A stretch of DNA of 47,688 nt from Candidatus Kuenenia stuttgartensis (GCA_945891385.1 CAMDDJ010000021.1:1-47688); one strand, 5' to 3'; shown: positions 26,553 to 34,226, counted from the stretch's first letter. A program made the numbers and translations. Notes: a model not told the origin generated them from the letters alone.

Positions 26553-27116
26553 ATGCGGTTTACGCTGCTCGACAGGGTGGTGGCCATCGAGCCCGGGAAG
26601 ACCATCACGGCCGTCAAAAACGTGACTCTCGCCGAGGAGTATCTTGCCGACCATTTCCCGAGGTTTCCGGTGCTGCCGGGCGTGCTGATGCTCGAGGCGA
26701 TGACCCAGGCCTCCGCCTGGACGATCCGGCTCGGCGAGGACTTCGCCCACTCGATCGTCGTGCTGCGGGCGGCCCGCAACGTGAAGTACGGTGACTTCGC
26801 CGAACCTGGCAAGACGCTCACCGTGACGGCTGAGGTGCTCTCCCAGGACGACCGAATCACCAAGGTGAAGGCCAGCGGAAAGATCGGCGACCGCACGAGC
26901 CTCACCGCACGCCTCGAACTCGAGCGGTACAACCTCGCCGACCGCGTGGCGCACGGAGCTGCCCTCGACGCCCGGGTGCGGTCCGAGATGCGGCGGCTGT
27001 GGTCGCTCCTCTACCCAGCTCCCCGGGGAGACGCCCGATCGCGGCCGGTGGCTTACGCCGCCTCCCTGCCGGGGGCGAACCGCCCGGCGGCCGCCGAAGC
27101 CGCAGCTGCGGGCTAG
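26553..27116 (+). CDS. FabZ-like 3-hydroxyacyl-ACP dehydratase, first copy
   Basis: 187 residues from ATG 26553 with GGAGAGGG just upstream. Hot-dog fold dehydratase: active-site H34 (LADHFPRFPVLPG) and E48 (LMLEAMTQAS) match FabZ. FabZ removes water from 3-hydroxyacyl-ACP in fatty acid elongation. Beyond residue 130 it has an extra tail of about 55 residues, arginine/alanine-rich, absent from standard FabZ. It heads a co-directional set with an acyl carrier protein, a second dehydratase and a ketoacyl synthase. Shares KNV(T/S)LAEE with the second dehydratase, pointing to duplication. Confidence 0.88.
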   Translation: MRFTLLDRVVAIEPGKTITAVKNVTLAEEYLADHFPRFPVLPGVLMLEAMTQASAWTIRLGEDFAHSIVVLRAARNVKYGDFAEPGKTLTVTAEVLSQDDRITKVKASGKIGDRTSLTARLELERYNLADRVAHGAALDARVRSEMRRLWSLLYPAPRGDARSRPVAYAASLPGANRPAAAEAAAAG

Positions 27117-27420
27117 TCTCCCGGCGAGTGGCCGCCCTCGACCCGGTGAGACGGCGTTGAGCGAAGGCGCGGGGGCGGCGAACGCTCGCGGAGCACCGGG
27201 GCGTAACCTCGCCGGCAACGCGACCTGTGCCGGCCCCGAGACGGCGATCAACCGTGCGGGAAAACACCCGGGAAAGGGCCGATTCGGTCCGGTTTTCGCT
27301 GCGGCGGCTGGGAAAAGGGCAGCGATTGGACGGGATTCGGGTTTCCAGCCAGACCGGTCGGCATTACAACCTTGGGGCAGTCGCTGCCTATTTTCCCCGT
27401 CCTCCAGAGGTACTCCGTCG
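27117..27420. other. Intergenic region carrying family 1 repeat copy b
   Basis: 304 bases. The first half holds a diverged copy of the 85-base repeat; the second half has no recognised element apart from AGAGG before the acp start codon. This gap is large for an operon, so acp may have its own promoter; none is clear. Confidence 0.55.
27161..27244. repeat. Dispersed 85-base repeat, family 1 copy b (diverged)
   Basis: Shares GGCGAACGCTCGCGGAGCA and the spacing of GGGGCGTA, CCTCGCC, GCGAC and CCCCGAG blocks with the copies at 4114-4198 and 30405-30489, but with many substitutions. Confidence 0.7.
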
Positions 27421-27807
27421 ATGCCGTCTCGCGATGAAATCTTTGAAAAGGTCAAGGGCGCCCTGGTCGAGGCTCTCGGGGTCGATGAAGACGAAGTGAC
27501 CGAATCGGCGACGATGGTGGGCGACCTCGGCGCCGAGTCGATCGACTTCCTCGACATCGTCTTCCGCCTGGAGAAGGCCTTCGGCATCAAGATCCAGCGG
27601 GGCGAACTCTTTCCCGAGGACGTGCTTTCGAGCACCGAGTTCGTCACCAACGGCAAGGTCAACGAGGCAGGCCTCAAGGAACTCAAGACCCGGATGCCCT
27701 TCATCGACCTCACCAAGTTCGAGGCCAACCCCAGCGTGCAGAACTTCCCCAACACGCTGACCGTCCAGGACATGGTTCGCTACGTCGAGGGCAAGCTCGC
27801 GGCCTGA
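27421..27807 (+). CDS. Long acyl carrier protein
   Basis: 128 residues from ATG 27421. The phosphopantetheine site is S40 in LGAESIDFLDIVF, with the helix-I part EIFEKVKGALVEALG. Carries acyl chains on a 4'-phosphopantetheine arm. Typical ACP is about 78 residues; this one has a 45-residue insertion or extension (ELFPEDVLSSTEFVTNGKVN to FEANPSVQNFPN) before the last helix LTVQDMVRYVEGKLA. The flanking dehydratases make it the carrier of a dedicated lipid pathway rather than the housekeeping ACP. Confidence 0.9.
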   Translation: MPSRDEIFEKVKGALVEALGVDEDEVTESATMVGDLGAESIDFLDIVFRLEKAFGIKIQRGELFPEDVLSSTEFVTNGKVNEAGLKELKTRMPFIDLTKFEANPSVQNFPNTLTVQDMVRYVEGKLAA

Positions 27808-27881
27808 GGCGGCCGGGGCGGGGACGTGGGTCGCCCGGTGCGGCCCGACACGGAGGATGGCGATAGCGCCACATTGCATTC

Positions 27882-28382
27882 ATGCGCTGGTTCTGGATTG
27901 ACCGCTTCAACGAGTTTGTGCGGGCGAAGCACGCCACGGCCGTGAAGAACGTCTCCCTTGCGGAGGAGCATCTCCACGATCACTTTCCGGGCGCGGCCTT
28001 GATGCCAAACTCGCTGATCGTCGAGGGCATGGCCCAGACGGCCGGCCTGCTCGTGGCGGAAGCGATCGACTACAACCGCCGCGTCGTGCTGGCGAAGGTC
28101 GCGGCGGCGGAGTTTCACTTCGACGCCGTGCCCGGCGACACGATCGTGTTTCGGGCCGAGGTGCTCGACCTCAAGCCGACGGGGTCGCTGACCAAGGTGC
28201 GAAGCACGGTCGGCGATCGGCTGCAGGGGGAGGCAGAGCTATTCTTCGCCCATCTCGAGCCGGGCGAAGGCGTGCCGAAGCTGTTCGAGCCGGAGGAACT
28301 GCTCCAGTGGCTCGATCAAATGCATATCTATGACGTGGGCCGCGACGAGGCCGGCCAACCGCTCGTGCGGCCCGACTGGTGA
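27882..28382 (+). CDS. FabZ-like 3-hydroxyacyl-ACP dehydratase, second copy
   Basis: 166 residues. H34 (LHDHFPGAALMP) and E48 (LIVEGMAQTAG) are the FabZ catalytic pair, and the glycine-rich loop around it is typical. The C-terminal tail is acidic (FEPEELLQWLDQMH), unlike the basic tail of the first copy. The two may form a heteromer, as in some FabZ-like pairs; this is inference. It lies 74 bases after acp and 93 bases before the ketoacyl synthase. Confidence 0.88.
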   Translation: MRWFWIDRFNEFVRAKHATAVKNVSLAEEHLHDHFPGAALMPNSLIVEGMAQTAGLLVAEAIDYNRRVVLAKVAAAEFHFDAVPGDTIVFRAEVLDLKPTGSLTKVRSTVGDRLQGEAELFFAHLEPGEGVPKLFEPEELLQWLDQMHIYDVGRDEAGQPLVRPDW

Positions 28383-28475
28383 ACGCCGCTCGCAGCGGGA
28401 TGCCGGCGGTCGGGACGGGCGGGTGCGTTCAAGACGGGTGGATTCAGGCCAGCTGAGTTTCAGGGAGACGAGGCG

Positions 28476-29771
28476 ATGGTGGCAGGCAGACGGCGGGTCG
28501 TGGTCACGGGCATGGGATGCGTCACACCCCTGGGCCTTTCGGTCGAGGAGCTCTGGCAGAACCTCGTCGCCGGCAAGTCGGGGGTGGGGATGACGACCGT
28601 TTTCGACGCCTCGCGGTTTCCCACGAAGATCGCCGCCGAGGTCAAGAACTGGGACATCTCCCACGAGGGCGAGGCCGCCTGTGACTGGCAGTATTGCGGC
28701 CGCCACACGAAGTTTGCGGCTGGCGCTGCGCTCCAGGCAATGCGGGATGCGGGTCTGCCCAAGGGGCTCGAGGCCGATCCCACCCGGCTGGGCATCTACC
28801 TGGGCAGCGGCGAGGGGCAGCAGGCCTTCGACGCCTTCACGAGCATGATGATGGCGGCGATCGAGGGTGGTCAGCTCGATGTGGCGAAGTTCACGAAGCT
28901 CGGCCTGGAGACGCTCCATCCGCTCACCGAGGTGGAGCAGGAGCCCAACATGCCGGCCGGCCACCTGGCCGCGCTCTTCGACGCCCAGGGGCCGAATCTC
29001 AACTGCCTCACAGCCTGTGCCGCCTCCAGCCAGGCGATCGGTGAGGCCGTGGAGATCATCCGCCGGGGCGAGGCCGACGTGATGCTCTCCGGCGGCTGCC
29101 ACAGCATGATCCATCCCTTCGGCGTGACGGGCTTCAATCTGCTCACCGCCCTCTCGACCCGCAACGACGAACCCCAGCGGGCCAGCCGGCCGTTCGACAA
29201 CGAGCGGGATGGCTTCGTGCTCGGCGAGGGGGCGGCGATGGTGGTGCTCGAGGACCTCGAGCATGCCCGGCGGCGAGGCGCGAAGATCCACGGCGAGGTG
29301 ATCGGCTACGGCTCGACCGCCGATGCCTACCGAATCACCGACACCCATCCGGAGGGCCGCGGCGCCGAGGCCTGCATCAAGATGGCGCTGGCCGACGCCG
29401 GCCTCGGCCGCGACTCGATCGACTACATCAACGCCCACGGCACGAGCACCGATGTCAACGACAAGGTCGAGACGCTCGCCATCAAGAAGGTGTTCGGCGA
29501 GCGGGCGTACCAGATCCCGGTGTCGAGCACGAAGAGCATGATGGGCCACCTGATCGCGGCGGCGGGGGCCACAGAAATGATCGTCTGCCTGCTGGCGATC
29601 CGCGACGGGCTCTTGCCCCCGACGATCAACTACGAAAACCCTGACCCCAATTGCGACCTCGACTACGTGCCGAACAAGGTCCGAGAAGGCCGCTGTGACC
29701 ACGCCCTTTCCAACAGTTTTGGCTTCGGCGGCCAGAACATTTCGCTGATCGTCAGCCGATTCACGGCCTGA
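28476..29771 (+). CDS. Beta-ketoacyl-ACP synthase, FabF type
   Basis: 431 residues. Condenses acyl chains with malonyl-ACP. Catalytic C181 (LTACAASSQ), H321 (NAHGTSTDVND), K353 and H358 (TKSMMGHLIAAAG) are all intact, as are the opening VVVTGMGCVTPLG and the closing NSFGFGGQNIS. An insertion of about 20 residues after residue 60 (DISHEGEAACDWQYCGRHTKF) makes it a little longer than common FabF. Last gene of the cluster; no FabG, FabI or FabD is nearby. Confidence 0.93.
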   Translation: MVAGRRRVVVTGMGCVTPLGLSVEELWQNLVAGKSGVGMTTVFDASRFPTKIAAEVKNWDISHEGEAACDWQYCGRHTKFAAGAALQAMRDAGLPKGLEADPTRLGIYLGSGEGQQAFDAFTSMMMAAIEGGQLDVAKFTKLGLETLHPLTEVEQEPNMPAGHLAALFDAQGPNLNCLTACAASSQAIGEAVEIIRRGEADVMLSGGCHSMIHPFGVTGFNLLTALSTRNDEPQRASRPFDNERDGFVLGEGAAMVVLEDLEHARRRGAKIHGEVIGYGSTADAYRITDTHPEGRGAEACIKMALADAGLGRDSIDYINAHGTSTDVNDKVETLAIKKVFGERAYQIPVSSTKSMMGHLIAAAGATEMIVCLLAIRDGLLPPTINYENPDPNCDLDYVPNKVREGRCDHALSNSFGFGGQNISLIVSRFTA

Positions 29772-29912
29772 CGGCGAGCTTGCCCAGTTTGCCAGCGGCA
29801 GGGTTTTCTCAACCGGCGCGCGTGGCGCGACCGATACGACCGGTGATCGCGGAAGAGTGCTCGGGCGGCGGTTTGCCGCCGGCATTCAGATCCGCCCACC
29901 GGGAGTGTTCCC

Positions 29913-30368
29913 ATGCACCGCTCTTCCACGTTTCTTCGTCTGCTCGGCCTTGTGGCCGCCGTGGCCCTCATCGCTCCGAGCACCGGCTGCTCCGTCATGG
30001 ATCGGCTGTTTCTGATCAACGCCGACGGCCCCTATGCCCACAGTGCCCGGCACGGTGGTGGCGGCGGGTGCCGCGACTGCGAGACCGGCGGCTGCCAGGA
30101 CTGCGAGACGGGCTGTCCCGACGGCCGCTGCGAGGTCGGGGGCTGCCAGGACTGTGCCCAGGGGGCCTGTCACAAGCCGCACGTCGGTCGCTACGGGGGC
30201 CTGGCCAAGCATCATCTCTCGGGCGCCGAAAAGGCGATGCTCGAATCCTCCGACTACGGCGCCGTCGCGCCTGCCGGCCCGCCCACGGGCGCGGTCGCCT
30301 ATCCGTATTACACGACCCGCGGACCCCGCGATTTCCTGGCGAAGTGCCCGCCGTCGATCGGTCCCTGA
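29913..30368 (+). CDS. Cysteine-rich lipoprotein, unknown function
   Basis: 151 residues with GGGAG before the start. The N-terminus is a signal sequence with a lipobox-like STGC26. Residues 53-86 contain nine cysteines in a near-repeat (GGCRDCETGGCQDCETGC, GGCQDC), which could bind metals or form disulfides. The C-terminal YPYYTTRGPRDFLAKCPPS is a motif I recall from planctomycete envelope proteins. The last 16 residues recur as a broken fragment at 31295-31345. No function recognised. Confidence 0.75.
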   Translation: MHRSSTFLRLLGLVAAVALIAPSTGCSVMDRLFLINADGPYAHSARHGGGGGCRDCETGGCQDCETGCPDGRCEVGGCQDCAQGACHKPHVGRYGGLAKHHLSGAEKAMLESSDYGAVAPAGPPTGAVAYPYYTTRGPRDFLAKCPPSIGP

Positions 30369-30376
30369 CGAGGCCG
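30320..30376 (+). repeat. Flanking direct repeat, left copy, first part
   Basis: Matches 31297-31353 at 52 of 57 bases. It covers the last codons of the cysteine-rich lipoprotein gene and the first bases behind it. The right copy continues directly into the 65-base hairpin unit; here the two are separated by a 134-base insert (30377-30510). Confidence 0.8.
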
Positions 30377-30404
30377 CAGTGTCGACGGCTCAGCCAACGG
30401 AGCG

Positions 30405-30489
30405 GGGCAGGCGAGGGGGTCGGAGAACGCTCGCGGAGCATGGGGGCGTATCCTCGCCCGCGACGCGACTTTTGCCGCCCCCGAGCCGG
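30405..30489. repeat. Dispersed 85-base repeat, family 1 copy c
   Basis: 83 of 85 bases identical to 4114-4198. It sits inside a 134-base segment (30377-30510) that is absent from the equivalent place in the right-hand duplicate, where only four bases separate the flanks. This suggests insertion of the repeat here or its loss there. Confidence 0.85.
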
Positions 30490-30510
30490 TGTGTTCCAGC
30501 GAGCTATCGA

Positions 30511-30575
30511 GCCACGTTTCCGCCGCGACGCCGTGCCGGTAGGCTTGCGAGCCTGACCGGCACGGTGCGTTTGTG
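30511..30575. repeat. 65-base hairpin repeat, family 3, left copy
   Basis: Identical over all 65 bases to 31358-31422. Contains an almost perfect hairpin: CCGTGCCGGT-AGGCT-TGCG-AGCCT-G-ACCGGCACGG with one bulged base. REP-like; no coding capacity. Confidence 0.8.
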
Positions 30576-30602
30576 GGTCACTGAGCGGCGAGCCGACGAC
30601 GG

Positions 30603-30968
30603 CTACCCTTCGGCTTGAGGCGACCGGCGAATCCGGACGGATTCCGGGGCGATGACCGTGAAGCCGGAGGCCAGTTCCTCAGCGTGGGAGGAGAGCACGG
30701 CGATCACCACATCGGCCCGCACGTCGATCGGTAGTCCCGCCTGCCGCAGCAGCATCACTCCGCAATGTGCCATCTGACGGCGATACACGAGTTCGCCGAA
30801 GTCCTTGTCGGCGGTCAGAAGCACGCTGCCTGCTGCGTTGGCGGTTGCGAGCACGCGATCGTCAGGGGTACCCGGAGCAGACTGAGCGATCGCAAGCACG
30901 TCGTGTCCGGCAAGCCGCAGGCGATCGATGATGCGGCCGTCGACGCTCTCGTCGACGACGATCCTCAT
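30603..30968 (-). CDS. DUF5615 PIN-like protein, probable toxin
   Basis: 121 residues. The opening MRIVVDESVDGRIIDRLR and the acidic LLTADKDFGELVY are typical of DUF5615, a PIN-fold (Mut7-C-like) family usually paired with DUF433. PIN proteins are RNases; D6, E7 and D54/D56 are candidate metal ligands. Its start overlaps the stop of the DUF433 gene by four bases, so both are translated together, with the presumed antitoxin first. Toxicity has not been shown from sequence. Confidence 0.85.
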   Translation of the reverse strand: MRIVVDESVDGRIIDRLRLAGHDVLAIAQSAPGTPDDRVLATANAAGSVLLTADKDFGELVYRRQMAHCGVMLLRQAGLPIDVRADVVIAVLSSHAEELASGFTVIAPESVRIRRSPQAEG

Positions 30969-31201
30969 GCCGACTGCCGCGGCACCGGGTAGACGATGTC
31001 GGCTCGCAAGGCGCCGGCCGCAAACCTGAGGGCAGCCGAAATAGCCTCCGGTGTGAGTGCCGGATGGCCCACGATCAGTTCGTCCACCGATGTTCCCGCC
31101 GCCAATTCCTCCAAGATGAGCTCGACCGTGATGCGAGTGCCGGCCACCAAGGGCTTTCCCATCATCACATTCGGGTCGGAAACGATCGGGGGTGCGACCA
31201 T
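30965..31201 (-). CDS. DUF433 protein, probable antitoxin
   Basis: 78 residues from ATG 31201, with AAGGAG correctly spaced upstream. DUF433 has a winged or helix-turn-helix-like fold; the motif GKPLVAGTRITVELILEELAAG and the closing LTPEAISAALRFAAG are characteristic. It partners the overlapping DUF5615 gene. It probably binds its own promoter. The pair lies between duplicated segments and runs opposite to the genes on both sides. Confidence 0.88.
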   Translation of the reverse strand: MVAPPIVSDPNVMMGKPLVAGTRITVELILEELAAGTSVDELIVGHPALTPEAISAALRFAAGALRADIVYPVPRQSA

Positions 31202-31294
31202 TGGTATCTCCTTCCCGCAGAGTATGCCTCAGCTCGGTCCGCGATGCCAACCGCTGGCGAATCCGGCTGCCTGGCATCACGGGCTCCTTCCCGC

Positions 31295-31345
31295 CGCGGG
31301 CCCCGCGACTTCCTAGCGAAGTGCCCGCCGTCGATCTGTCCGTGA
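31295..31345 (+). pseudogene. C-terminal fragment of a cysteine-rich lipoprotein paralogue
   Basis: Reads RGPRDFLAKCPPSICP then stop, against RGPRDFLAKCPPSIGP in the gene at 29913-30368. Of five base differences in this stretch four are synonymous, which suggests that the fragment derives from a gene that was under selection. No start or upstream coding part is present. Confidence 0.65.
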
Positions 31346-31353
31346 CGAGGCCG
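31297..31353 (+). repeat. Flanking direct repeat, right copy, first part
   Basis: Second copy of 30320-30376, in the same orientation, on the far side of the DUF433/DUF5615 pair. Confidence 0.8.
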
Positions 31354-31357
31354 AGAA

Positions 31358-31422
31358 GCCACGTTTCCGCCGCGACGCCGTGCCGGTAGGCTTGCGAGCC
31401 TGACCGGCACGGTGCGTTTGTG
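31358..31422. repeat. 65-base hairpin repeat, family 3, right copy
   Basis: Identical to 30511-30575. It ends 33 bases before the MFS gene start, so its hairpin may lie in that gene's leader. Confidence 0.8.
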
Positions 31423-31455
31423 TTTGCCCCGTGCCGGCCCACCGGGGAGATCACG

Positions 31456-32994
31456 ATGGCCGCACACACTCCGCCCCCTTCCGGCACCACGGCCTCCGGG
31501 CGGCTGTCCTTCACCGGCTGGCTCGTCTGCTCGATCGCGGCGATCGGGTTTGCGTTCGACATCTACGAGCTCCTGATGCTGCCGCTGGTGGCCCGGCCGG
31601 CGCTCCTTGAACTCGGCGGCTTCCAGCCGGGCAGCCCTGGCTTCCTCCGCTGGGTCGGTCTGCTCTTCTACGTGCCGGCTCTCTGTGGCGGCCTCTTCGG
31701 CCTGCTCGGCGGCTATCTCACCGACCGGCTCGGTCGCCGGCGGGTGCTCACCTGGAGCATCCTCGTCTACGCCTTCGCCGCGTTTGCGGCCGGCTTCTCG
31801 ACGAGCCTGTGGATGCTGCTCATCTGCCGGTGCCTGGTGTTCGTCGGCGTGTGCGTGGAGTTCGTGGCGGCGGTGGCCTGGCTCGCCGAACTCTTTCCCG
31901 ACCCCAAACAGCGGGAGCGGGTGCTCGGCTACACCCAGGCCTTCTCGTCGATCGGCGGCCTGATGGTGGCGATCGCCAATGGCCTCGCGATCCAGTGGGG
32001 CCCGAGCCTGCCGGCGATCCAGATTCCCTCCTGGCTTTCCTTTCTCGGCGCGATCGGCCCCGGCCACGAGCACGAAGCCTGGCGCTACACGCTGATGTCG
32101 GGGTTGATCCCTGCGCTGCCCTTGATCCTGATCCGGCCGTTTCTCCCGGAGTCGCCCGTGTGGGCGGCCAAACGGGCGGCCGGCACGCTCAAGCGGCCGA
32201 GCATCAGGGCCCTCTTCGCCCCGGACCTCCGCCGCACCACGATCGCGGCCACGATCGGCTTCGCCTGCACCCTCGGCGTGGCCTTCGGCGCGATCCAGCA
32301 GATGCCGCAGATGGTGCCGGGGCTCGCCGAGGTGAAGGCGGCGTCGGCGGCGGCGAGCGACAAGGCCGGGGTTGCGGCCCGGGGCAAGGGCGAGGCCGAC
32401 GAGGCGAAGCTCGCGGCCGTCGCCAGGGGAGCGGCTGCCCGGGTGGGTCAGACCGCCGCCGCCGAATACACGAAGATGCAGGAACTCGGCGGGCTCGTGG
32501 GCCGCTGCCTGATGGCGGCCGTGCTGGCCGGGGCGCTCGCCTGGGGCTGGAAGCTCCGGCTCCTGCAACTTCCGGGCCTGCTGCTCACGCCGCTCGTCTT
32601 CTGGTTTTTCCTGAGGGTGCCCAACACCGTGTTCTTCGAGATCCCGCTCGAGTGGGCCCACCTTGGCCGGCTGCCGGTGACGACGATGTCGCTGGGGATC
32701 TTCCTCGTGGGGCTCGTGACGGTCGGGCAGCTTTCGTTTTGGGGCAACTACCTGCCGCATGTCTTCCCGGTGCACCTCCGCGGCACGGGCGAGAGCTTCG
32801 CCGCCAACATCGGCGGCCGGATGATCGGCACCTCGGCCGCGGCGGTGACCTCGCTCGTGGCAGGCTGGATGCCGTATGAATCGGCCCCGCTCAAGTTCTC
32901 CTCGGCCGCCGCGATCGTGGGCACGACGATCTGCCTGATCGGCCTGGTAGCCGGATTCTTCCTGCCCGAGCCCCGGGCGACGATCGACGACTGA
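31456..32994 (+). CDS. MFS transporter, sugar/metabolite-type
   Basis: 512 residues from ATG 31456 (GGGGAG at 31444-31449). About 12 hydrophobic segments. The MFS loop motif GGYLTDRLGRRRVL lies between helices 2 and 3, and LPESPVW follows helix 6. The central region contains an unusual polar stretch of about 55 residues (residues 295-345, rich in Ala, Lys and Glu: VKAASAAASDKAGVAARGKG) between helices 7 and 8, where it may be extracytoplasmic or form a helical insert. The substrate cannot be told from sequence. It is preceded by the family 3 repeat. Confidence 0.9.
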   Translation: MAAHTPPPSGTTASGRLSFTGWLVCSIAAIGFAFDIYELLMLPLVARPALLELGGFQPGSPGFLRWVGLLFYVPALCGGLFGLLGGYLTDRLGRRRVLTWSILVYAFAAFAAGFSTSLWMLLICRCLVFVGVCVEFVAAVAWLAELFPDPKQRERVLGYTQAFSSIGGLMVAIANGLAIQWGPSLPAIQIPSWLSFLGAIGPGHEHEAWRYTLMSGLIPALPLILIRPFLPESPVWAAKRAAGTLKRPSIRALFAPDLRRTTIAATIGFACTLGVAFGAIQQMPQMVPGLAEVKAASAAASDKAGVAARGKGEADEAKLAAVARGAAARVGQTAAAEYTKMQELGGLVGRCLMAAVLAGALAWGWKLRLLQLPGLLLTPLVFWFFLRVPNTVFFEIPLEWAHLGRLPVTTMSLGIFLVGLVTVGQLSFWGNYLPHVFPVHLRGTGESFAANIGGRMIGTSAAAVTSLVAGWMPYESAPLKFSSAAAIVGTTICLIGLVAGFFLPEPRATIDD

Positions 32995-33006
32995 CCGGCA
33001 CTCGCG

Positions 33007-33049
33007 CATCCTTGCAATTTCGGAGTGGCGATACGAAAATGCAAGGATG
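33007..33049 (+). promoter_or_regulatory. Inverted repeat enclosing the start codon of the DUF4143 ATPase gene
   Basis: Arms CATCCTTGCAATTTCG (33007-33022) and CGAAAATGCAAGGATG (33034-33049) are complementary at 15 of 16 positions with an 11-base loop. The right arm contains AAGG and the ATG start codon themselves. As RNA it could hide the start of translation; as DNA it could be a protein-binding palindrome for autoregulation. Confidence 0.7.
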
Positions 33050-34189
33050 ATTCCCAGGTTGTCCTACGCCGAATCGGTCAAAAAAGCCCTGGCGAGGTCG
33101 CCAATCTGTGGGCTCATGGGGCCGCGGCAGTCGGGCAAGTCGACGCTCGCCCACGAAATCGCCGGGCCGATCGGTGGGCATTTCTTCGACCTCGAATCGC
33201 CACGGGATCAGGTGCGGCTGCAGAATCCGGAGTTGGCCCTCGGCCGCCTGTCGGGCGTGGTGGTGCTCGATGAGATCCAGACGCGGCCGGATTTGTTCCC
33301 CGTGCTGCGGGTGCTTGCCGATCGGCCCGACACGCCCGCCCGCTTCCTGATTCTGGGCAGCGCATCTCCAGAGTTGGTCGCCCGATCCGCAGAATCACTC
33401 GCCGGACGGATCGAATACGTCGACCTCCACGGGTTCGACCTCACCGAGATCGGCCCCGACCCGGATGACCGGCTCTGGCTCCGCGGAGGGTTTCCCCGGT
33501 CGTACCTCGCAGCCTCTGACGAGGCGAGTGTCGCCTGGCGGGAGGGCTTTGTTCGGACATTTCTGGAGCGCGACCTGCCGCAGTTTGGGATTCGGGTGGG
33601 CGCCGCGGCGATGCGGCGGTTCTGGACCATGCTCGCCCACGTCCACGGGCAGCTCTGGAACGCGTCGGAACTGGGGCGGGCGATGGGGCTCTCCGACAAG
33701 ACCGTCCGCACGTACCTCGACGAGCTCAGCCAGACCTTCATGGTCCGGCAACTCCAGCCCTGGTTCGAGAACATCGGCAAGCGGCAGGTGAAGTCTCCGA
33801 AGATCTATCTTCGCGACTCGGGGATCCTCCATCATCTGCTCGGCCTGGAAACCTCAGCCCAGCTCGACTCGCACCCCAAGGTGGGGAGCTCCTGGGAAGG
33901 CTTCGCGCTCGAACAGGTTCTTCGGCAGGTGCGGCCGAAGCAGGCCTATTTCTGGGCCACGCAGGGGGGCGCTGAACTCGACCTCCTTGTGTTCGATCAA
34001 GGCCGACGGACCGGTTATGAATTCAAGTATGCGGAACAGCCGCGGCTCACCCGTTCCATGCGGGCCGCCATGGAAGACCTTCGGCTGGATTTGCTGATGG
34101 TGATCTGCCCCGGCACAGTTCGGGCCCAACTGGCTCCCGGCGTCGAGGTCATGGGCATCGAAAGCTTCGCAAGCGGCACGCTGCCGTGA
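33047..34189 (+). CDS. AAA ATPase with C-terminal DUF4143 domain
   Basis: 380 residues. MIPRLSYAESV is the usual opening of this family, which supports ATG 33047 even though AAGG directly abuts it. Walker A GPRQSGKST (25-33), Walker B GVVVLDEIQ with D75-E76, then the DUF4143 region. The C-terminal part GGAELDLLVFDQ and GYEFKYAEQ has the D-x(n)-ExK pattern of restriction-endonuclease-like folds. These ATPases are widespread, scattered and often laterally transferred; their function is unknown. The gene is bracketed by an inverted repeat at its start and a half-copy of the family 2 element behind it. Confidence 0.92.
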   Translation: MIPRLSYAESVKKALARSPICGLMGPRQSGKSTLAHEIAGPIGGHFFDLESPRDQVRLQNPELALGRLSGVVVLDEIQTRPDLFPVLRVLADRPDTPARFLILGSASPELVARSAESLAGRIEYVDLHGFDLTEIGPDPDDRLWLRGGFPRSYLAASDEASVAWREGFVRTFLERDLPQFGIRVGAAAMRRFWTMLAHVHGQLWNASELGRAMGLSDKTVRTYLDELSQTFMVRQLQPWFENIGKRQVKSPKIYLRDSGILHHLLGLETSAQLDSHPKVGSSWEGFALEQVLRQVRPKQAYFWATQGGAELDLLVFDQGRRTGYEFKYAEQPRLTRSMRAAMEDLRLDLLMVICPGTVRAQLAPGVEVMGIESFASGTLP

Positions 34190-34226
34190 GCCGGGGCCAA
34201 GACCCTGCGGCGTGGAAATGCTGCCA

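Noticed and set aside
30969..31562. N-terminal extension of the DUF5615 frame to 319 codons
   Set aside because: It overlaps the DUF433 gene in another frame; the DUF5615 fold starts at ATG 30968 with the usual four-base overlap.
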